From positions 1 to 5,607 of the forward strand of contig JASLJO010000172.1 of NCBI GenBank assembly GCA_030152505.1: DNA of 5,607 nucleotides, in the 5' to 3' direction. The notes beneath the pieces are model-generated. The model searched no databases. It was not told where the DNA came from and worked only from the letters and a program-made list of their open reading frames with translations. Position 1 is the first letter of the stretch. Each line of letters begins with the position of its first letter. Origin of the DNA: Solirubrobacterales bacterium. Its GTDB lineage: Bacteria > Actinomycetota > Thermoleophilia > Solirubrobacterales > 70-9. Of this stretch, positions 1 to 3,839 are shown piece by piece. The translations under genes were made by a program, and so were the position numbers.

Positions 1-941
1 ATTCCATGACCGGGATCTGCCAAGCCTTGATCACTTGGTCCGGCCAGCATTACTTCGTCTGGTCCTCCTCTCCCTAGATCGAATGCAATAGATTTGGGAC
101 CAGCATGAATCGGGTGGCTTGCCATGCGGTAGTACGGTCGATGCTGGGCAATTCCTGAAGCTTCTTCGATATTTCTAAAGGTGGGTGCGAAGCCAAATGT
201 AGACGCAGCCCATCCATTGCGCGACCCATAGAGGCCGCCAAACTCCTGACATAGTCTGTCAACGGTGGCCTTCATACTTTTCAGTTCATCATCTGCGAGA
301 GGCTCAAGCCCGAGATCCTCTGCGTACGCGTTGTACTCCCTAGCACCTTTGAGTGATTCAACATGCTCATACAGCAGGTAGCGACGGGACTGATCCGAGT
401 CGCTGCTGGCAAGGAAGTCTGCGATAACCGCGACCTCATGTAAGGCGCGCCATCGTGCATGTGCCCCCGAAGCGTGGCCGCTGCGCAGCAAGGCCAAGAT
501 CTCCGCTGAGATCAAGCACGACCTCGCGTGGAGTTTGACGAGGACTATGTGCTGGGCGTCGGCGGTGGCTTTATGCCGGTCGTGGTATTCCATGCCGGCA
601 TCTAGACTTAAAATCCTGACTAATTCGCAGAGTCGCAAGCCCTCGGTCCAGCGCTTGTCAAGGCGGGTCTCGAAGCTGACTCGATAATCACGATCTGCCT
701 GGACGAAGGGCTGTGCATTGGTCGTCAGTAGATTCAAGAACAGATCCGTCGCGGCCGGAAGCAATTTCTCAACGGTACGGCGGAGGAATCGGTCACTGAT
801 CTTCGCGCGATGCTTATGAGCGGCTATTGCCGCGGCGCGGAGCAACTCGTTATAGAGCTGCGAGGGCGTTCTAACTCGCCCTTCGTGAATTGCCTCTAGT
901 GCGATCCGACTCGTGATATGAGCCATTCGACGCTTGCGCAT
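1..941 (-). CDS. DUF5677-like protein, C-terminus cut by window edge
   Basis: The minus strand is open without a stop from 941 to the first base, giving about 313 residues and continuing outside the window. The function is unknown. The assignment to DUF5677 rests on remembered family features: a segment LRSGHASGAHARWRALHE (residues about 152-169 from the ATG at 941) and a later MASHPIHAG (about 273-281), which fit the family's conserved R-W-R-x-L-H-E helix and the late S-x-x-x-H-A motif. The predicted fold is mostly helical, with no signal peptide or membrane segment, so it is probably cytoplasmic. The start is uncertain. ATG at 939-941, a second ATG at 924-926 and GTG at 996-998 are all in frame (an in-frame stop lies at 1005-1007), and none has a good ribosome binding site. 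The gene follows vapC on the same strand, 11 to 83 bases away depending on start, so co-transcription with vapBC is plausible. Its lower GC than the integrase region suggests separate acquisition. Confidence 0.72.
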   Translation of the reverse strand, partial: MRKRRMAHITSRIALEAIHEGRVRTPSQLYNELLRAAAIAAHKHRAKISDRFLRRTVEKLLPAATDLFLNLLTTNAQPFVQADRDYRVSFETRLDKRWTEGLRLCELVRILSLDAGMEYHDRHKATADAQHIVLVKLHARSCLISAEILALLRSGHASGAHARWRALHEVAVIADFLASSDSDQSRRYLLYEHVESLKGAREYNAYAEDLGLEPLADDELKSMKATVDRLCQEFGGLYGSRNGWAASTFGFAPTFRNIEEASGIAQHRPYYRMASHPIHAGPKSIAFDLGRGGPDEVMLAGPSDQGLADPGHG

Positions 942-1009
942 CAGGATTTCGCGACGGGACTGCTGTCGCCGACGTTTCGGGGACTTAAGCGGCCTCACTC
1001 GGCTCTATT

Positions 1010-1414
1010 TCAGGGGCCGTTCCGCAGCTCGCTTGGAGTGATGACGAATCCGAGACGATCAGCTCCCCGACGCAGACGCGCATCGAGGGTCACGAGTTGA
1101 CAGTCAAGGAGTTTCGCCAAAGCGACATATTCTGCGTCGTAGGTGCGGCCCCAGCTGAACTCCTCGGCGACTCGCCAAGCCTCGGCTCCAAGCTCCGGTG
1201 GGTCCATACGCTCGACCGGGCAGCTCTCTAGCCGAGCATGGATGATCTCGGCGTCTTCGCGGCCGATTTCTCCTTTGTGGAATTTGAGATGTAGGGCCGA
1301 CCGGGCCTCCGACCACATCAGCGGAACACTGGCCAGCTCGTTTCTGAGCGCCTTGAATCCGTCGCCCTCGCCGCCGCACGCTGCGGCAGCGACGTTGGCG
1401 TCAATGATGAGCAC
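1010..1414 (-). CDS. vapC: VapC-family PIN-domain ribonuclease toxin
   Basis: This 134-residue protein is a single PIN domain of normal VapC length. Members cut RNA (often tRNA or rRNA) using a cluster of acidic residues that binds magnesium or manganese. The expected residues are visible: Asp5 in the N-terminal strand (MLIIDANV), Glu36 (WSEARSAL), Asp93 (TYDAEYVALA) and Asp111 (LVTLDARL). The active site therefore looks intact and the toxin is probably functional. Translation begins at a GTG (1412-1414) that shares one base with the TAG stop of the upstream antitoxin gene, so the two are translationally coupled, as in typical type II toxin-antitoxin pairs. The target RNA cannot be told from sequence. 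Such modules are often carried by mobile elements, where they favour retention. The tRNA scar about 320 bases beyond the start agrees with this. Confidence 0.92.
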   Translation of the reverse strand: MLIIDANVAAAACGGEGDGFKALRNELASVPLMWSEARSALHLKFHKGEIGREDAEIIHARLESCPVERMDPPELGAEAWRVAEEFSWGRTYDAEYVALAKLLDCQLVTLDARLRRGADRLGFVITPSELRNGP

Positions 1415-1620
1415 TAACGGCCTCGCCGTGCCTCATCGACGGCGGCGACCCAGTTGGGAGCCGGCGCGCCTGAAGGAAGTCGGCGCCAAGCTTCCGGCAA
1501 CTCGGCCATCTCGGGTTCGGCGCTTTCTTCATGACGCACCTCGATGAGCTTGACGAACTCGTCAAGCTCGGCGTCGGACAGCTCATCGAGGAGCGCGTGG
1601 GCTTTCTCCCGAGTGGTCAT
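1414..1620 (-). CDS. vapB: VapB-like antitoxin
   Basis: This 68-residue protein precedes vapC in the same direction, and its TAG stop (1414-1416) overlaps the vapC GTG by one base. Position, size and the vapC partner make it the cognate antitoxin. The N-terminus is an acidic helical segment (KAHALLDELSDAELDEFVKLI, about residues 6-26). The C-terminus is proline-rich and then basic, ending in VAAVDEARRGR, which would be the flexible arm that blocks the toxin's active site. I see no clear AbrB or ribbon-helix-helix motif, so the DNA-binding class is uncertain and autoregulation is assumed rather than shown. The ATG at 1618-1620 has no Shine-Dalgarno sequence but sits 7 bases downstream of a TAGAAT hexamer, which suggests a leaderless transcript. 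The call rests mainly on context; the sequence alone would say only a small helical protein. Confidence 0.82.
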   Translation of the reverse strand: MTTREKAHALLDELSDAELDEFVKLIEVRHEESAEPEMAELPEAWRRLPSGAPAPNWVAAVDEARRGR

Positions 1621-1633
1621 GCGGCAGATTCTA
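1621..1633 (-). promoter_or_regulatory. Candidate -10 box for leaderless vapBC transcript
   Basis: On the minus strand TAGAAT (1628-1633) lies 7 bases before the vapB ATG. That places the likely transcription start at or next to the start codon. No ribosome binding site is present. Actinobacteria commonly use TANNNT -10 boxes with leaderless mRNAs, so this is a plausible arrangement. No convincing -35 element is seen at the normal distance. A TTGACA on the same strand (1673-1678) is too far upstream to pair with it. Confidence 0.4.
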
Positions 1634-1730
1634 CCCGCACATTCTGCGACCTTCGGTTGAAGCGACCGCGCCTGTCAAGTCTCATCTCGGTCGCATAACC
1701 GGCGAAAACGGCTTTGCTAAGCGGACGTTC

Positions 1731-1778
1731 TCCGGTCTACGAAACCGAAGGTCACAGGTTCGAATCCTGTCGGGCGCG
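1731..1778 (+). other. 3' half of tRNA-Arg(ACG): probable att site or integration scar
   Basis: The segment folds as the 3' half of a tRNA. The anticodon arm is 1732-1748: stem CCGGT/ACCGA with one C-A mismatch, loop CTACGAA, anticodon ACG at 1739-1741. A 5-base variable region (1749-1753) follows, then a perfect T-arm (ACAGG, loop TTCGAAT, CCTGT, 1754-1770), the acceptor 3' strand CGGGCGC (1771-1777) and G1778. CCA is not encoded. The loop CTACGAA and the layout match bacterial tRNA-Arg(ACG). No D-arm or properly placed 5' acceptor strand is present, so this is not a working gene. A tRNA truncated exactly to its 3' half is the usual result of integration by a tyrosine recombinase. Because the fragment is followed by a terminator-like hairpin (original tRNA flank), the inserted element is expected on its left. 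Confidence 0.75.
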
Positions 1779-1780
1779 TT

Positions 1781-1812
1781 CCGGCAATCCCGCTTGTGAA
1801 GCGGAATTCCGG
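1781..1812 (+). terminator. Hairpin just after the tRNA fragment, probable tRNA terminator
   Basis: Two bases after the tRNA fragment there is a long stem: 1781-1795 pairs with 1799-1812 around a GTG loop. It has 13 base pairs, one bulged C (1785) and one C-A mismatch. It is followed by only a short T run (CCTTTCG), which is common for high-GC bacteria. Its position fits a terminator that belonged to the original tRNA-Arg gene. Terminator activity is inferred from shape and place only. Confidence 0.45.
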
Positions 1813-2077
1813 CCTTTCGAGGGTCACTCGAACAGTGCGAGATTGTCGGTGGGGCAACGCCTGGGGCAACATGAGGTCGGAGTGACGTTTGATCCCGGGC
1901 CTTGCGCAGGGCCTTCGGTCCACCTACGTTCGCGCGGCAAACGCGAATAAGAAGCGCCCCGGCAGCGCGCAAACGCCCCGGGGCCGGCACCGAAGACAGC
2001 GCCTTCGATGCGAGAGAGACGGTACCGCCGTGGCGTTCTGACGGCTGCATTCCGGCGGCTCTTTCGGTGCCCCGACC
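1813..2077. other. Non-coding spacer with short repeats between tRNA scar and operon
   Basis: I see no convincing gene here. ORFs across the tRNA fragment are readings of tRNA sequence. Visible structures are a 9-base direct repeat TGGGGCAAC (1850-1858 and 1862-1870), a candidate promoter and dyad (1902-1947, listed separately), and a GC-rich stretch with a 10-base palindrome GCCCCGGGGC (1975-1984) that repeats the CGCCCCGG found near 1955. One frame through the direct repeat reads WGNAWGNMRSE then stop. It might be the tail of a lost gene, but it is too short to assign. Confidence 0.4.
1902..1947 (+). promoter_or_regulatory. Candidate promoter with overlapping dyad upstream of the operon
   Basis: TTGCGC (1902-1907) and TACGTT (1925-1930) are 17 bases apart, an acceptable spacing for a housekeeping-type promoter although both hexamers match only partly. 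A perfect inverted repeat TTCGCG-N7-CGCGAA (1929-1947) overlaps the end of the -10 box and the expected start point, where a repressor operator would sit. The two XRE proteins of the downstream operon are the obvious candidates to bind it, but that is inference. The leader before the first gene would be about 150 bases. Confidence 0.25.
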
Positions 2078-2085
2078 GGAAGGAG
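2078..2085 (+). promoter_or_regulatory. Ribosome binding site GGAAGGAG
   Basis: This strong Shine-Dalgarno match lies 5 bases before the ATG at 2091. It decides the start of the first operon gene against the longer upstream open frame. Confidence 0.8.
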
Positions 2086-2090
2086 ATGCC

Positions 2091-2495
2091 ATGCCCCACC
2101 CGACCGCCACGCTCACGGGCGAGAAGCGAGACGCCGTCTATGGGTTCCTGGTTGAACATCTGGGCGCCCTCGGCGACGTGCGCATTGCGATCGACCGCGG
2201 GGAATTCGACACGGCCAGGCGGCTCGCCAGGGAGTTCGCCGAGGACTTCCGCCTGCTGGACGACCTCGGCTGGGGTCCCGACGAGCGCTCCGAGGTCCCG
2301 CTGACGATTCCGTCCGGGGAGCTGGCCGCGATCTTCGAGCGCCTGCGAGCCGACGCCAGGGGCGCGCTCTCAGAGCCGAAGGACGAGCGCGAGGCCCGCG
2401 AGGCCGACGAGGCGAGCCGCCGCCGCTACAGCCTCGTCCTCGACACGGGCACTGAATTGCTGCTCGAGATTCGCGCTCGCGGGGGCTCGGCGTGA
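2091..2495 (+). CDS. Hypothetical helical protein, first gene of operon
   Basis: I do not recognise a named family. The 134-residue product is soluble and mostly helical. Residues about 8-60 form acidic helices (KRDAVYGFLVEHLGALGD, then ARRLAREFAEDFRLLDDLGW). A short proline-containing turn (EVPLTIPSG) follows, then a helix (ELAAIFERLRADA), a strongly charged stretch rich in Glu and Arg, and a final strand-like segment. No signal peptide or catalytic motif is visible. The ATG at 2091 is chosen because GGAAGGAG (2078-2085) lies 5 bases upstream. The frame stays open further upstream to about 1902 but that part crosses the non-coding spacer. Its TGA overlaps the GTG of the SSB-like gene by 4 bases, so it heads a coupled operon with an OB-fold protein and two regulators. 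A role in element maintenance or control is suggested by context only. Confidence 0.8.
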   Translation: MPHPTATLTGEKRDAVYGFLVEHLGALGDVRIAIDRGEFDTARRLAREFAEDFRLLDDLGWGPDERSEVPLTIPSGELAAIFERLRADARGALSEPKDEREAREADEASRRRYSLVLDTGTELLLEIRARGGSA

Positions 2496-2875
2496 CCGCG
2501 GGCGGCATCGCGCTCCCGGCAGCGGCGCCGCCGGAGATCAACCACGCCGTCCTCACCGGCAGACTGAGCGCCGACCCCCAGGAGGGCCGCAGCCCTTCCG
2601 GTGAGCCGGTCAGGCTTCTGCGGGTCGAGTTCCCGGTGATCGACCCCGACCACCCGCGCTCGCTGTGGCGCTGCGCGAGCTGCGTGGTCGAAGTGCCCGC
2701 CGACCGATCCAAGCGGGACGTCGAGGAACTGCGCGGCGGATCACCGGTGCTCGCGGCGGGGCAGATCAGCGACCGCTGGATGATCGAGGGCGGTCACACG
2801 AGCCGCAGCGGTGTGATCGTCGCCACCCTGGTCAAGGGCAGGCCGCCGGAGGCACCCGAGGGGCTCCTCCTTTGA
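2492..2875 (+). CDS. SSB-like OB-fold protein (divergent)
   Basis: This 127-residue protein resembles the OB-fold domain of single-stranded DNA-binding proteins (SSB family). It starts with an N-H-A-V-L-T-G-R-L-S-x-D-P segment (residues 17-29), matching the first strand of SSB. Strands around residues 40-50 and 58-69 follow (LWRCASCVVEVPA). Next comes the family-like pattern L-R-G-G-S-P-V-L-A-A-G-Q-I-x-x-R-W (80-96), corresponding to L-x-K-G-x-x-V-x-V-x-G-x-L-x-x-R-x-W. It ends soon after the OB fold (EGLLL) and lacks the acidic DDDIPF-type tail that housekeeping SSB uses to recruit partners, so it is not the cell's main SSB. Two cysteines (61, 64) sit close together but form no obvious zinc site. 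The GTG start (2492-2494) overlaps the previous TGA by 4 bases. A role in DNA processing or in regulating the element is possible. The family assignment is by pattern and moderately sure. Confidence 0.72.
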   Translation: MTAGGIALPAAAPPEINHAVLTGRLSADPQEGRSPSGEPVRLLRVEFPVIDPDHPRSLWRCASCVVEVPADRSKRDVEELRGGSPVLAAGQISDRWMIEGGHTSRSGVIVATLVKGRPPEAPEGLLL

Positions 2876-3162
2876 AGCGCTCGGCCGAGGTCGCCGCCCA
2901 GTTCGGCCGCAACCTCGCTCGCTGCCGTGAGCGGGCGGGCCTCTCCCAGGAAGAGCTCGGCTACCGCGCGCAAGTCCACCGAACCGAGGTGAGCCTGTTG
3001 GAGCGAGGAGCGCGGACCCCACGCGCCGACACGATCGTCAGGCTGGCGGGCAGTCTCCCCGCCCCCGTAGGCGAGCTGCTCGCCGGACTCGACTGGACGC
3101 CCGGCCGCGTCGAGGTCGTGGAGGGAGGTTTCGAGGTCAGCGGGGAGCCCGAAACGCCGTGA
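2872..3162 (+). CDS. XRE-family helix-turn-helix regulator 1
   Basis: This 96-residue protein has an N-terminal Cro/C1-type HTH (residues about 12-65). The landmarks are FGRNLARCRERAGLSQEEL, then the recognition region (HRTEVSLLERGARTPRADTIVRLAGSL) and the closing helix PVGELLAGL. A tail of about 25 residues follows (WTPGRVEVVEGGFEVSG) and may form a beta-hairpin for dimerisation. The start is assigned to TTG at 2872-2874: it overlaps the SSB-like stop as TTGA, and GAGGGG lies 8 bases upstream. The reading frame extends further 5' only as a shadow of the SSB-like gene. The protein is about half identical to the next gene in the HTH, so the pair arose by duplication. Such regulators usually repress their own operon or control integrase and excision genes. 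The target is not known. Confidence 0.85.
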   Translation: MKRSAEVAAQFGRNLARCRERAGLSQEELGYRAQVHRTEVSLLERGARTPRADTIVRLAGSLPAPVGELLAGLDWTPGRVEVVEGGFEVSGEPETP

Positions 3163-3458
3163 CCTTCCAGGCCCGCTTCGCAGAGAACCTGGCCCGGTGC
3201 CGCAAGCGCGCCGGGCTGACCCAGGAGGAGGTGGCGGCACGGGCGGCGCTCGGCCGCGACACCGTCTGGAAATACGAGCGCCAGGTCCACGTCCCGATCC
3301 TCGACGTGCTCATCCGGCTCAGCGGCGCTCTCTCGGTCCAGCCTGCTGATCTGCTCGATGGCATCGCCTACAGGCCGAGCTTCATCGGCAAGGGGGAGGG
3401 GCGCTACGAGATCGCGGGACGCCCGCTCCAAGACGGGATGCAGACGCGCGACGAGTGA
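3159..3458 (+). CDS. XRE-family helix-turn-helix regulator 2
   Basis: This 99-residue protein is a second Cro/C1-type HTH protein. The domain spans about residues 4-67, with FAENLARCRKRAGLTQEEV, the recognition segment around LGRDTVWKYER, and PADLLDGI closing the domain. The C-terminal tail (YRPSFIGKGEGRYEIAG) aligns with the tail of regulator 1, so the two are tandem paralogues sharing an unusual extension as well as the HTH. Their recognition segments differ clearly (HRTEVSLLERGAR against GRDTVWKYERQVH), so they should bind different sequences or act as a heterodimer. The GTG start (3159-3161) overlaps the previous TGA by 4 bases, and a GGGGAG is 11 bases upstream. It lies about 380 bases before the integrase in the same direction, so a role in controlling integrase expression is likely but inferred. 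Confidence 0.88.
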   Translation: MTFQARFAENLARCRKRAGLTQEEVAARAALGRDTVWKYERQVHVPILDVLIRLSGALSVQPADLLDGIAYRPSFIGKGEGRYEIAGRPLQDGMQTRDE

Positions 3459-3637
3459 CGACGAGTCGCGCGGTGGACCCGAAGGCGAAGATCAGCAGAG
3501 CAACGGCGAGGCTGACGGAGGCGGACGGACCGCGAGTGCAGGAGCGATTGCGCCCGAACCCTCGACAAGGCTGGTTCTCGACATATAGAAGTCAGCGCAG
3601 CCCGGTCGTCTCAATGCCAGGCGGCAAGCGGCTTTGA
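3455..3637 (+). CDS. Possible small fifth ORF of the operon, unknown
   Basis: A 60-residue ORF starts at GTG (3455-3457) and overlaps the TGA of XRE regulator 2 by 4 bases, the same arrangement as the three junctions before it. The product is basic and unrecognised (it contains KAKISRATARLTEADGPR). Third codon positions are mostly G or C in the first half, as in the real genes nearby, but the second half loses this bias, and no good ribosome binding site is present. It may be a true short gene, or the truncated and drifted start of a longer one. Chance overlap cannot be excluded. Confidence 0.35.
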   Translation: MTTSRAVDPKAKISRATARLTEADGPRVQERLRPNPRQGWFSTYRSQRSPVVSMPGGKRL

Positions 3638-3660
3638 GGTGCTAACGCCCTGGGGGAGAA

Positions 3661-3726
3661 CGAACCGCAGTGCGAACCGCAGAACGAACCCCAGTGCGAA
3701 CTACAGAACGAACCGCAGTGCGAACT
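3661..3726. repeat. 12-bp tandem repeat upstream of the integrase
   Basis: There are five consecutive 12-base units of consensus CGAACCGCAGTG (3661, 3673, 3685, 3697, 3709) and a partial sixth (CGAACT at 3721). Units alternate in their last two bases (TG, AA, TG, AA, TG), so the array is also a 24-base repeat. Variation between units is slight. The unit length is a multiple of three, and both strands stay open through it, which creates repetitive but probably meaningless ORFs. The array ends about 14 bases before a TTGAGA hexamer in front of the integrase. It might be a binding array for a regulator or accessory protein, or a simple slippage repeat. Confidence 0.85.
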
Positions 3727-3739
3727 GCTCCGGCAGGGC

Positions 3740-3782
3740 TTGAGACGCCCCCCAATCCTCCTGTTAACGTCTTGTCCGACAA
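3740..3782 (+). promoter_or_regulatory. Possible integrase promoter region with small dyad
   Basis: TTGAGA (3740-3745) is a good -35 match. The sequence 17 bases further on (GTTAAC, 3763-3768) is only a poor -10 box, so promoter activity is uncertain. A short perfect dyad TTGTC-C-GACAA (3772-3782) lies where a regulator could act. The region sits between the tandem repeat and the integrase start. This is the only candidate seen in the spacer. Confidence 0.2.
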
Positions 3783-3827
3783 CGCAGAACGGGGCGGCGC
3801 CGCACCAACGGCCCGCCCCCGGCTCAC

Positions 3828-3834
3828 GAGGTGG
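3828..3834 (+). promoter_or_regulatory. Ribosome binding site GAGGTGG of the integrase
   Basis: GAGGTGG lies 5 bases before ATG 3840 and is complementary to the 16S rRNA tail. It favours the ATG over the in-frame GTG codons at 3831 and 3834, which lie inside or next to this site. Confidence 0.7.
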
Positions 3835-3839
3835 TGCTC

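Noticed and set aside
1143..1547. Plus-strand 134-residue ORF opposite vapBC
   Set aside because: It is the antisense shadow of vapC and vapB, whose PIN motifs and coupled start/stop are clear.
1709..1725. TTGCTAA resembles the anticodon loop of tRNA-Ser(GCT)
   Set aside because: The flanking bases do not form an anticodon stem, and the downstream anticodon arm with ACG fits the T-arm spacing of tRNA-Arg.
1668..1778. GCGCCTG at 1668-1674 can pair with the acceptor strand CGGGCGC (one G-U), suggesting a full tRNA
   Set aside because: The span would be 111 bases with 57 bases between acceptor and anticodon stem and no D-arm; too long for a normal tRNA. The pairing is most likely chance.
1714..1950. 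Plus-strand 78-residue ORF containing GHRFESCRAR
   Set aside because: It is a direct reading through the tRNA T-arm and hairpin; no protein-like composition and no ribosome binding site.
1682..2116. Minus-strand ORFs across the tRNA fragment with motifs such as RPTGFEPVTF and DRIRTCDLRF
   Set aside because: These are antisense readings of the tRNA-Arg 3' half, a well-known source of false protein annotations.
2113..2712. Long minus-strand ORF opposite the operon
   Set aside because: High-GC antisense shadow; arginine/serine-rich with no domain pattern, while the plus-strand genes have coupled starts and recognisable folds.
3661..3726. Repeat array considered as CRISPR
   Set aside because: Units are 12 bases and directly adjacent with no spacers; no cas-like genes are present.
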